From Pseudomonas sp. GM78 (GTDB lineage Bacteria; Pseudomonadota; Gammaproteobacteria; Pseudomonadales; Pseudomonadaceae): 64,000 nucleotides of DNA. The notes under the pieces were generated by a model. The model did not search any database, was not told the DNA's origin, and saw only the letters and a program-made list of their open reading frames with translations. The stretch spans positions 39,235-103,234 of the forward strand of contig NZ_AKJF01000063.1 of assembly GCF_000282475.1 (NCBI RefSeq). Direction: 5' to 3'. Positions 54,402 to 61,790 of the stretch are shown here, piece after piece; position 1 is the first letter of the stretch; each line of letters begins with the position of its first letter. Position numbers and translations under genes: made by a program.

Positions 54402-54992
54402 TCAGCTTTTTGGCATCAGCACTTTGTCGATGACCTGTATCACGCCATTGGACTGGTACACGTCATAGGTGGTGATGTCGGCGACGTCGCCTTTTTCATC
54501 CTTGATGGTGATGTTGTGCGGGCCGTTCATCATTGCCCATAGCTTGCCGCCCGCGACGGTGGTGAGCTCGGTCTTGCCGCCACCGGCCTTGATCTTCCCG
54601 GCCAGGGTGGCCATGTCGAGTTTGCCGGCGACCACGTGGTAGGTGAGGATTTTGGTCAGGGTGGCCTTGTTTTCCGGTTTAAGCAGGGTGTCGACGGTCC
54701 CGGCGGGCAGGGCGGTGAAGGCTGAATTGACCGGTGCGAAAACGGTAAACGGGCCTTTGCCCTTGAGGGTGTCGACCAGTCCAGCGGCTTTGACGGCCGC
54801 CACCAGGGTAGTGTGATCGGCGGAGTTCGCCGCGTTATCGACGATGTCCTTGCTCGGCCACATGCTTTGGCCGCCGACGATTACGCTGTCATGGCTCATG
54901 GTTGCCGCTTGCACGGTGTTCAGGGCGAAGCCGCCAAGGGCCAGGGTCAGCAGGCTGGCAAGCAACGGGGGTTTGGTCGAAGTGCGTTTCAT
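54402..54992 (-). CDS. Secreted fasciclin (FAS1) domain protein
   Basis: A 196-residue exported protein: signal peptide of about 29 residues (ending NTVQA), then one FAS1 domain with both conserved boxes, TVFAPVNSAFTALPAGTVDTLL (H1 area) and the YHVVAGKL / GVIQVIDKVLMP ends (H2 area). FAS1 proteins act in adhesion at the cell surface; mycobacterial MPB70 is the sigma-K target. The ATG follows AAGGATCATCACC. A good ECF-type promoter lies upstream, so it is probably driven by the adjacent sigma factor. Confidence 0.9.
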   Translation of the reverse strand: MKRTSTKPPLLASLLTLALGGFALNTVQAATMSHDSVIVGGQSMWPSKDIVDNAANSADHTTLVAAVKAAGLVDTLKGKGPFTVFAPVNSAFTALPAGTVDTLLKPENKATLTKILTYHVVAGKLDMATLAGKIKAGGGKTELTTVAGGKLWAMMNGPHNITIKDEKGDVADITTYDVYQSNGVIQVIDKVLMPKS

Positions 54993-55043
54993 GGTGATGA
55001 TCCTTTTGTGGAGAATCGGCCAGGAATGTCTGTCCGTGCTTGA

Positions 55044-55072
55044 TATACGGACGTGGGTCCGGACTGGATGCA
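55044..55072 (-). promoter_or_regulatory. ECF-type promoter of the fasciclin-sigma-anti-sigma operon
   Basis: On the minus strand TGCATCC (55066-55072) and CGTATA (55044-55049) are 16 bases apart, the layout of many ECF sigma promoters. Transcription would begin near 55037, about 45 bases before the fasciclin ATG. This predicts autoregulation. Confidence 0.6.
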
Positions 55073-55092
55073 GTGTCGGGAAATTATTTTCT

Positions 55093-55120
55093 TGTAGGAG
55101 CGAGCATGCTCGCTCCTACA
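55093..55120. repeat. Compact REP palindrome
   Basis: TGTAGGAGCGAGCA followed directly by its exact inverse, a 28-bp palindrome. It looks like the outer ends of two REP arms joined with the loop lost. Confidence 0.8.
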
Positions 55121-55210
55121 GGGGGAGGGAGGGAACAATGTTGGGGGTTACCAGTCCAATGGACAGTTTCCGCTGCCCATTGCCGGGCGGTTTTCTCAGA
55201 GGATGTCTGG

Positions 55211-55816
55211 ATGAAGTTTTCACGCGGTTTTGCACTGGCATCGCTCATGACCCTGGCGGTCAGTCCGGCCTTTGCCCAGTTCAGCCTGAGCGATGCGGCC
55301 AATGCGATTTCCGGCATGAAGGGCGGCAATGCGGAGACCGATGCCGCGCCGACTGCGGAAACGGCGGACCTGCTGGGCGCGCTCACTCAATTGAACATCA
55401 CGCCACAGCAAGCCGTTGGCGGCGCCGGGGCGATGCTCGGGTTGGCGAAGAATCAGCTGAGTTCGACCGATTACTCGGAGCTGGCCAAAAGCGTGCCGGG
55501 GATCGACATTCTTTCGGGTGGAGGAGAGCTGGGGGCGCTCGCCGGGTTGCTCGGTTCGACCGGCAAGGCCGCAGGCCTGGATAACGCCCTGGGCAACGTC
55601 AAGGACACCAATGACCTGAACAACGCCTTCAGCGCCCTGGGCATGGACACCGGCATGATCGGGATGTTTACCCCGGTGATCCTGCAATACCTCGGTCAGC
55701 AGGGCGTCGGCGGTTCCCTGCTGAGCAGCCTGGGCAGCATCTGGGGCACTGGCACTGGCACTGGCACTGGCACTGGCACTAACAGTATCGGCACTGGCAT
55801 CGTCACGGGTAGCTGA
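55211..55816 (+). CDS. DUF2780 exported protein with Gly-Thr repeat tail
   Basis: A 201-residue protein with a signal peptide cleaved after AFA (about residue 22), then a DUF2780 (VcgC/VcgE-type) domain: LLGALTQLNITPQQAVGGAG, then PVILQYLGQQGVGGSLLSSL. It ends in six Gly-Thr pairs encoded by six exact GGCACT copies (55745-55780), a slippage-prone tract that would change length without breaking frame. Function unknown. The ATG at 55211 follows GAGGA. Its stop is one base from that of the convergent acyltransferase. Confidence 0.8.
   Translation: MKFSRGFALASLMTLAVSPAFAQFSLSDAANAISGMKGGNAETDAAPTAETADLLGALTQLNITPQQAVGGAGAMLGLAKNQLSSTDYSELAKSVPGIDILSGGGELGALAGLLGSTGKAAGLDNALGNVKDTNDLNNAFSALGMDTGMIGMFTPVILQYLGQQGVGGSLLSSLGSIWGTGTGTGTGTGTNSIGTGIVTGS
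55745..55780 (+). repeat. Hexanucleotide tandem repeat (GGCACT)x6
   Basis: Six perfect GGCACT copies in frame near the 3' end of the DUF2780 gene, followed after a short break by another GGCACT at 55790-55795. Each copy adds Gly-Thr to the protein tail. Confidence 0.95.
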
Positions 55817-55817
55817 T

Positions 55818-56705
55818 TCAGCGGCGCTCGGTGCGCAACGCGTCGATACGCCGATCCTTCTCGTTCCAGAGCTGGTTGACCCAGTTCTGGACTTTCTCGC
55901 GAAACCGCGGATCGTTTTCGTAGTCGCCCTGCCACAGCGCCGGGTCGAGTTCGCGGGTCTTGATGTCGATGATGACCCTCGGCACATTGCCGCTGATCAA
56001 GTCCCAGAACCCCGGAATCGCTTGCTGTGGATAGACCACGGTGACGTCGAGAATGGCATCCAGCTGTTCGCCCATCGCGGCCAATACGAAGGCCACGCCG
56101 CCCGCCTTGGGCTTGAGCAGGTGGGTGAAGGGTGATTGCTGCTGGGTGCTTTTGGCGGTGGTGTAGCGAGTGCCTTCCAGATAGTTAACCACGGTCACGG
56201 GCTGGCGCCTGAACAGTTCGCAGGCCTGTTTGGTGATCTCCAGATCCTTGCCGGCCAGTTCCGGGTTCTTCGCCAGAAATGCCTTGGTGTAGCGCTTCAT
56301 GAACGGGTAATCCAGTGCCCACCACGCCAGGCCCAGGAACGGCACCCAGATCAGCTCTTTCTTGAGGAAGAACTTGAAGAACGGCGTGCGCCGGTTCAGC
56401 GTCTGGATCAGCGCCGGGATATCGACCCAGGATTGATGGTTGCTGATCACCAGATACGAGGTGTCGGTGCGCAGATCGTCACCGCCACGAATGTCCCACT
56501 GGGTGGGGATGCACAAGCGGAAGATCAGCTTGTCGATCTCGGCCCAAGTCTCGGCGATCCACATCACCGCCCATGAGGCGTAATCGCGAAAGCGACCGGG
56601 CAGGATCAGTTTGAGCAGGGCAAACACCATCAACGGCCCGAACAGGACCAGGGTATTGAGCGACAGCAGCAGGGTGACGAAACAGCCGGTGAGCAGGCGG
56701 CGCAT
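55818..56705 (-). CDS. PlsC-type acyltransferase (YihG-like)
   Basis: A 295-residue inner-membrane acyltransferase. The catalytic NHQSWVD (Nx4D form of HX4D) is near residue 90 and the substrate-binding YLEGTRYT near residue 180, with an N-terminal membrane helix. The best comparison is E. coli YihG, a 1-acylglycerol-3-phosphate acyltransferase affecting membrane fatty-acid composition. The ATG at 56705 follows AAGAG; an upstream TTG two codons earlier is less likely. Confidence 0.87.
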   Translation of the reverse strand: MRRLLTGCFVTLLLSLNTLVLFGPLMVFALLKLILPGRFRDYASWAVMWIAETWAEIDKLIFRLCIPTQWDIRGGDDLRTDTSYLVISNHQSWVDIPALIQTLNRRTPFFKFFLKKELIWVPFLGLAWWALDYPFMKRYTKAFLAKNPELAGKDLEITKQACELFRRQPVTVVNYLEGTRYTTAKSTQQQSPFTHLLKPKAGGVAFVLAAMGEQLDAILDVTVVYPQQAIPGFWDLISGNVPRVIIDIKTRELDPALWQGDYENDPRFREKVQNWVNQLWNEKDRRIDALRTERR

Positions 56706-56870
56706 AAGCAACTCTTGAAAGCGTGTGGGCGCGCCATGATAAGCAGCTTAGGGCGACAGGCCAAATCGGGGGTGACGAATGTTTCACCTCTGCATTGTTA
56801 ACCTTGTGGGAACGATCAGCTCGACAACGGTCTAAAATTGCGCTGCCCACCCTTCAAGGACTCCCAGTAC

Positions 56871-57377
56871 GTGAAATCCCTTCTTGCACTGCTTTCACTC
56901 ATTGCCCTGCCGGTCATGGCCGCCGAGCCAACCCTGTACGGTCGCTACGAATACATCGCGCTGCCGGAAATCGGCGGCGAAGTGCTCAAGGCCAAGATGG
57001 ACACCGGGGCCCTGACCGCATCGCTGTCGGCCAAGGACATCGAGACCTTCACTCGTAATGGTGAAGACTGGGTGCGTTTCCGCCTGGCAACCAAGGATGC
57101 GAGCAACAAGGTTTACGAGCACAAGGTGGCGCGGATCAGCAAGATCAAGACCCGCTCGGAAGAGGATGAGGATGACAGCGAAGTGATCGCGCCCACCAAG
57201 CGGCCGGTGGTCGATCTGGAGTTGTGCCTGGGCAATGTAAAACGCACGGTCGAGGTCAACCTCACTGATCGCAGTAGCTTTAATTATCCGCTGTTGATTG
57301 GTGCCAAGGCGCTGCGTGAGTTTGGGGCTGCGGTGAATCCGGCTCGGCGCTTTACGGCGGATAAACCGGATTGTTGA
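56871..57377 (+). CDS. Retropepsin-like / 'ATP-dependent zinc protease' family exported protein
   Basis: A 168-residue protein of the PF05618 type with a signal peptide (ending PVMA). A single aspartyl-protease-like motif has Asp44 in AKMDTGALTASL, and the flap-like RSSFNYPLLIGAKAL closes the domain. The family name is historical; the fold is retropepsin-like and a dimer would be needed for two aspartates. The GTG at 56871 with AAGGA nine bases upstream is taken as start. Part of this gene is duplicated at 58429-58565. Confidence 0.82.
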   Translation: MKSLLALLSLIALPVMAAEPTLYGRYEYIALPEIGGEVLKAKMDTGALTASLSAKDIETFTRNGEDWVRFRLATKDASNKVYEHKVARISKIKTRSEEDEDDSEVIAPTKRPVVDLELCLGNVKRTVEVNLTDRSSFNYPLLIGAKALREFGAAVNPARRFTADKPDC

Positions 57378-57461
57378 TAGATGAGATGGCCGGCTGTTGT
57401 CGGTCAACGGTTTTATTGTTAATTGGCTTTTATCCCTGTAATTCTCTACGCTGCCTACGGA

Positions 57462-58343
57462 CTAATTTAGGTGTTTATATAAATTTCGTCTTATTTTTTC
57501 TTGCGCGTGTTGCAATTTATTGGTCAGTCTCGATGGTCCCGCCGTTTCGCTTAACCAAATGTAGTTGCTTAGCAGTTCATCGATAGGTGCATTATTCGCG
57601 GTGGCATTGGAAACGTCTAAGAAATCTTCATATTGGCGCTTGGCTAGTGGAAACGGTTTAGTGTCGGCGCGTACGGAAGTATCAATGTTGCGAGTTCTGG
57701 TAGTTGGTTTGGGCGGTAGTCTGGAGTTACCTGCATTGGAAAATAAATCTAAATTAATATCGTCGGATTTTAAGTCGTTGGGTGTTAGTTCGTTAATGGT
57801 CTTGGGAGAGTTGAGTGGAGGTGGTGCAGGTACGCTGCCGTGACTGGCTGCTGTTGTTGATACGTTAGTGGTCTTGTGAGAATTAAGGGGAGATGGCGCA
57901 TGTGCGCTGCTGTGTCGGGTTGTTGATGCTGCTTTTTTCGCTACTTTGGTTGGGGACTTCCTCATTAAGCGCAGTGCTCTCAGAAATGATTTTATAAGTT
58001 TTGGTGTATGCCCCGTCGGATCGGTTGAGTTTACAGGGTCCCCCCAACAGTAGGCATACGCATTCAACCCACCCTCCCCAAACGGGCTCCAACTATCCGG
58101 GCTGTTAAACCGCATCAACACCGGATTGAACTGCCGATACCCTTTCCCCAAATGATAATGCCCGGTCAGCGGGTCCGGCAGTTCGCCATTAAACCCGAGC
58201 AGGCTGAGCAAACCGTTTCCCCGTGGACGGTGGCCATAGGGCGTGTAGGCAATGGGATTGGGCTGATTAGCATCGAGGGCGTTCAACACTGACTGCTGTT
58301 GATCGGTTGCCAGCAGTATCGTTTTGCGTGATTGAGTAGACAT
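57462..58343 (-). CDS. Orphan Rhs-core protein, tandem copy A
   Basis: A 293-residue protein starting MSTQSRKTILLATDQQQSVL, then AYTPYGHRPRGNG, LLGFNGELPDPLTGHYHLG, NPVLMRFNSPDSWSPFGEGG and DPTGH near residue 112. The tail is AT-rich, basic near its start (FLRALRLMRKSPTKVAKKAA), contains two copies of a PxPLNSxKT repeat and a DLKSDDINLDLF segment also found in the copy at the window end. ATG follows GGAG. About 390 bases spanning its core and leader are nearly identical to copy B. Confidence 0.83.
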   Translation of the reverse strand: MSTQSRKTILLATDQQQSVLNALDANQPNPIAYTPYGHRPRGNGLLSLLGFNGELPDPLTGHYHLGKGYRQFNPVLMRFNSPDSWSPFGEGGLNAYAYCWGDPVNSTDPTGHTPKLIKSFLRALRLMRKSPTKVAKKAASTTRHSSAHAPSPLNSHKTTNVSTTAASHGSVPAPPPLNSPKTINELTPNDLKSDDINLDLFSNAGNSRLPPKPTTRTRNIDTSVRADTKPFPLAKRQYEDFLDVSNATANNAPIDELLSNYIWLSETAGPSRLTNKLQHAQEKIRRNLYKHLN

Positions 58344-58410
58344 CGGCTGATCTCCGAGTATGGTCCATAAAGCTGGACTTTAAGCATCGGTCCTTTTTCA
58401 GCCATTGCCT

Positions 58411-58423
58411 ACTATCAGAACTG
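58411..58423. promoter_or_regulatory. 13-bp ACTATCAGAACTG element upstream of Rhs copy A
   Basis: Inverse form of the CAGNNCTGATAGT element, 68 bases upstream of the gene. The homology with copy B ends a few bases beyond it, at CTGCTAGG. Confidence 0.5.
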
Positions 58424-58428
58424 CTAGG

Positions 58429-58565
58429 AGATCAAGACTCGCTCGGAAGAGGGCGAGGATGACAGCGAAGTGATCGCGCCCACCAAACGGCCGGTGGTCG
58501 ATCTGGAGTTGTGCTTGGGCACGGTCAAGGTCAACCTCACCGAGCGCAGCCCGATTGCTAATGAC
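58429..58565 (+). pseudogene. Fragment of a duplicated PF05618 protease gene
   Basis: About 137 bases closely match 57142-57285 of the protease gene at 56871-57377 (shared GACAGCGAAGTGATCGCGCC and CGGCCGGTGGTCGATCTGGA), with an in-frame 12-base deletion and no start, signal peptide or DTG motif. It lies between Rhs copies A and B, so it marks the joint of a tandem duplication. Confidence 0.85.
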
Positions 58566-58585
58566 TGACTCACCGTTATGTGGGC

Positions 58586-59449
58586 CTATCGTGAGTCTCT
58601 GATTCTGTTCGCAGTATCAACAAAGTCTTTTGCGTTGAAGTCTCCGGCGACACGGCTGGGGCCCTCAATGCGCAGGGATGAGACGTGGGAAATCACTCGT
58701 GCCAATTCATTTTTATGGGCGAGCAGGTCAGCCTTTAGATTTCTTATTTCCGTTTCATTCAGGTGTTTAAGGTACGGGTTTTTTGGATTGAGTAAACCGG
58801 TATTGGTGGTAACTACATCCAAGGTGTCTCGAAGATGTTTATCAGCGTTGTTGAGATACTTGATGCCTGTTGCTATATCTGAAGGGTTTTCTGTAATGAA
58901 GTAAGTAGGTTTTTTATTGTTGGATAGAGTCCGAGCAATGAGTGCGTCAGGGGGTGTGCTTTTATGGTTTGCGAGCATTCTTATTTTTTCTGCTCCGCCA
59001 AAGTGTTGTTCTGTGGTCATTACGATGTCTGTAAATCGCTCACTTTTCGGTCCCTTCATGAATTTATAGAGGTTCACGAATATTTCGTCAAAAAAGCTAG
59101 CGGGTACTAAGGTGTGACCCGTTGGGTCTTTCCAGTTTATGGGGTTTCCCGTGCAGTACGCATAAGCATTTAAACCACCCCTGCCAAACGGGCTCCAACT
59201 ATCCGGACTGTTAAACCGCATCAACACCGGATTGAACTGCCGATACCCTTTCCCTAAATGATAATGCCCGGTCAGCGGGTCCGGCAGTTCGCCATTAAAC
59301 CCGAGCAGGCTGAGCAAACCGTTTTCCATTGGGCGGTGGCCATAGGGTGTGTAGGCAATCGGGTGGTGCTGATTCGCGTCGAGGGCGTTCAACACCGACT
59401 GCTGTTGATCGGTTGCCAGCAGTATCGTTTTGCGTGATTGAGTAGGCAC
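58586..59449 (-). CDS. Orphan Rhs-core protein, tandem copy B
   Basis: A 287-residue protein with GTG start (GGAG at proper distance) and a core nearly identical to copy A (MPTQSRKTILLATDQQQSVL, AYTPYGHRPMENG, SPDSWSPFGRGG, DPTGH near residue 112). The 175-residue tail is unrelated to that of A: all-helical, charged, AT-rich (FTDIVMTTEQHFGGAEKIRM, LRDTLDVVTTNTGLL, NPYLKHLNETEIRNLKADLL). No known nuclease or deaminase motif is visible. Function unknown. Confidence 0.83.
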   Translation of the reverse strand: MPTQSRKTILLATDQQQSVLNALDANQHHPIAYTPYGHRPMENGLLSLLGFNGELPDPLTGHYHLGKGYRQFNPVLMRFNSPDSWSPFGRGGLNAYAYCTGNPINWKDPTGHTLVPASFFDEIFVNLYKFMKGPKSERFTDIVMTTEQHFGGAEKIRMLANHKSTPPDALIARTLSNNKKPTYFITENPSDIATGIKYLNNADKHLRDTLDVVTTNTGLLNPKNPYLKHLNETEIRNLKADLLAHKNELARVISHVSSLRIEGPSRVAGDFNAKDFVDTANRIRDSR

Positions 59450-59516
59450 CGGCTGAGCTCCGAATATGGTCCTTAAAGCTGAACTTTAAGCATCGGTCCT
59501 TTTTCAGCCATTGCCT

Positions 59517-59529
59517 ACTATCAGATCTG
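59517..59529. promoter_or_regulatory. 13-bp ACTATCAGATCTG element upstream of Rhs copy B
   Basis: Fourth occurrence of the element, 68 bases upstream of copy B, as in copy A. The duplicated sequence ends at CTGCTAGG just after it. Confidence 0.5.
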
Positions 59530-59628
59530 CTAGGTCCTACAGACCCCGCCGCGATTTAACTCAGTCGGATTGACGTCGATTCAGCCTTGAGTCACCGTTC
59601 GCCCACTCCACCACCAGGCTCGGACGCC

Positions 59629-60306
59629 ATGCCTCATATCCTGATTGTCGAAGACGAAGCGGCGATTGCCGACACCTTGATTTTCGCCTTGCAGGGCGAA
59701 GGCTTTACCACTGCCTGGCTGACCCTTGGCGCGGCCGCGCTGGAGTATCAGCGTCAGACCCCGGCAGACCTGATCATCCTCGACATCGGCCTGCCCGACA
59801 TCAGCGGCTTCGAAACCTGCAAGCAATTGCGGCGGTTCAGCGAAGTACCGGTGATGTTTCTCAGCGCCCGCGATGGCGAGATCGACCGCGTAGTTGGCCT
59901 GGAAATCGGCGCCGACGATTACGTGGTCAAGCCGTTCAGCCCCCGTGAAGTGGCGGCTCGGGTTCGGGCGATTCTCAAGCGCATGGCACCCCGCGCAGTA
60001 GAGGAGCCGTCAGCACTGTTTCGCCTCGACAGCGAGCGTGTGCAGATCAGCTATCGCGGTCAGTTGCTGACCCTCACCCGCCACGAATTCCGTTTGCTGC
60101 AATGCCTGCTGGAACAACCCGAGCGCGTGTTCAGCCGCGAGCAATTGCTCGATGCGCTGGGTGTCGCCGCCGACGCCGGTTATGAGCGCAGCATCGACAG
60201 CCACATCAAGAGCGTGCGCGCCAAATTACGCCAGGTGAAGGCCGATTCCGAGCCGATCCAGACCCATCGTGGCCTGGGCTACAGCTATAACCCGAGGCAA
60301 GGCTGA
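59629..60306 (+). CDS. creB: Two-component response regulator CreB
   Basis: A 225-residue OmpR/PhoB-type regulator. The receiver domain (residues 1-120) has the acidic VEDE pair, phosphoacceptor Asp52 in ILDIGLPD and the Lys of VKPFSPREV. The C-terminal winged helix (about 130-222) has LTLTRHEFRLLQCLLEQPER and YERSIDSHIKSVRAKLR. The ATG at 59629 begins MPHILIVEDE, the conserved opening. Its TGA overlaps the creC ATG. CreBC responds to fermentation/carbon state and, in pseudomonads, to PBP4 inhibition. Confidence 0.93.
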   Translation: MPHILIVEDEAAIADTLIFALQGEGFTTAWLTLGAAALEYQRQTPADLIILDIGLPDISGFETCKQLRRFSEVPVMFLSARDGEIDRVVGLEIGADDYVVKPFSPREVAARVRAILKRMAPRAVEEPSALFRLDSERVQISYRGQLLTLTRHEFRLLQCLLEQPERVFSREQLLDALGVAADAGYERSIDSHIKSVRAKLRQVKADSEPIQTHRGLGYSYNPRQG

Positions 60307-61739
60307 TGCCTTTGGGGATCCGGATTTTTCTGGTGTACGCGCTGTTTATCGGCTTGACCGGTTACTTCGTACTCAACACCGTGATGGAAGAAATCCGCCC
60401 GGGTGTGCGCCAGTCCACCGAAGAAACCCTGGTCGACACCGCCAACCTGATGGCCGAGATCCTGCGCGATGACTTCAAGGCCGGCACCCTTAACCAGAAC
60501 CGCTGGCCCGAATTGCTCAAGGCCTACGGCGAGCGGCAACCGAAGGCGAACATCTGGGGCCTGTCGAAGAATCAGGTCAACCATCGCATCTACGTCACCG
60601 ACGCCAAAGGCCGGGTGGTGCTCGACTCCAGCGGCGTGGCGGTTGGCCAGGATTACTCGCGCTGGAACGACGTTTACCTGACCCTGCGCGGTGAATACGG
60701 CGCCCGCTCCAGCCGTAGCGATCCAGATGATGCGAGCTCGTCGGTGATGCACGTCGGTGCCCCGATTCGCGATAACGGGCAGATCATCGGTGTGGTCACC
60801 GTGGCCAAACCCAACAGCTCGTTGCAGCCTTACGTGGATCGCACGGAGCGACGATTGCTCGCCTATGGTGCCGCGCTGATCGGCCTCGGCCTGTTGTTCG
60901 GCGCATTGTTGTCCTGGTGGCTGAGCCGGGCGCTGCGACGGTTGACCGCTTATGCCCAGGCCGTGAGCGAGGGCCGGCGGGTCGAGGTGCCGCATTATCG
61001 CGGCGGCGAACTGGAGCAACTGGCGACGGCGGTGGAACAGATGCGCACGCAGCTCGAAGGCAAGGCCTATGTCGAGCGCTATGTGCATACGCTGACCCAT
61101 GAGCTGAAAAGTCCGCTGGCGGCGATTCGTGGCGCGGCGGAGCTGCTGCAAGGTGAGATGCCGTCGGCTCAACGGCAGCGCTTTGTCAGCAACATCGACA
61201 ACGAAAGTGCGCGGATGCAGCAGTTGATCGAGCGCTTGTTGAATCTGGCGCAGGTTGAACAGCGTCAGGGGCTTGAGGAGCGCGTAGATGTGTCCTTGGC
61301 TGCTTTGGTGAATGAGTTGCTAGTCGCTCAAGCGGCGCGTATCGAAGGCAAAGAACTGCGCGTGGAGCAAACCATTCCACGGGACCTGACGTTGACTGGT
61401 GAGCCGTTTCTATTGCGGCAGGCGCTGGGAAATCTGTTGGAGAACGCACTGGATTTCACCCCGGCAGAGGGCGTGTTGCGATTCAGTGCAAAGCAGATTG
61501 GCGAGCAGATCGAGTTCACACTCTTTAACCAGGCCGAGGCGATTCCCGACTATGCATTGCCACGACTGTGCGAGCGTTTCTACTCGCTGCCGCGACCGGA
61601 CAGCGGGCGCAAAAGCACCGGGTTGGGGCTGAATTTTGTCGAGGAAGTGGTCAAGTTGCATGGTGGGAAAATGAGCATTGGCAATGTCGAAGGTGGGGTG
61701 GAAGTCAGTCTCCACATATTCTCCATATTCCCCTCATAA
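60306..61739 (+). CDS. creC: Two-component sensor histidine kinase CreC
   Basis: A 477-residue inner-membrane kinase: a first membrane helix (about residues 6-26), a periplasmic PAS-like sensor (about 27-185), a second helix (LLAYGAALIGLGLLFGALLS, about 187-206), HAMP, then the H-box with His265 in THELKSPLAAIRG and the ATP domain with N-box LGNLLENALDF and G-box STGLGLNFVEEVV. Coupled to creB by a one-base overlap and followed by creD. Confidence 0.93.
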   Translation: MPLGIRIFLVYALFIGLTGYFVLNTVMEEIRPGVRQSTEETLVDTANLMAEILRDDFKAGTLNQNRWPELLKAYGERQPKANIWGLSKNQVNHRIYVTDAKGRVVLDSSGVAVGQDYSRWNDVYLTLRGEYGARSSRSDPDDASSSVMHVGAPIRDNGQIIGVVTVAKPNSSLQPYVDRTERRLLAYGAALIGLGLLFGALLSWWLSRALRRLTAYAQAVSEGRRVEVPHYRGGELEQLATAVEQMRTQLEGKAYVERYVHTLTHELKSPLAAIRGAAELLQGEMPSAQRQRFVSNIDNESARMQQLIERLLNLAQVEQRQGLEERVDVSLAALVNELLVAQAARIEGKELRVEQTIPRDLTLTGEPFLLRQALGNLLENALDFTPAEGVLRFSAKQIGEQIEFTLFNQAEAIPDYALPRLCERFYSLPRPDSGRKSTGLGLNFVEEVVKLHGGKMSIGNVEGGVEVSLHIFSIFPS

Positions 61740-61760
61740 AGCCCCCACACAGCCAACCCA

Positions 61761-61788
61761 GACTCTCCCCATCCAAACAGGGAGAGTC
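61761..61788 (+). promoter_or_regulatory. Inverted repeat sequestering the creD ribosome-binding site
   Basis: GACTCTCCC (61761-61769) and GGGAGAGTC (61780-61788) form a perfect 9-bp stem whose 3' arm contains the GGGAG Shine-Dalgarno, ending two bases before the creD ATG. A folded mRNA would hide the site. Confidence 0.7.
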
Positions 61789-61790
61789 CC

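Noticed and set aside
61740-61790. Search for a CreB tag (paired TTCAC) before creD
   Set aside because: No such pair is present in the creC-creD spacer; only the inverted repeat around the ribosome-binding site was found.
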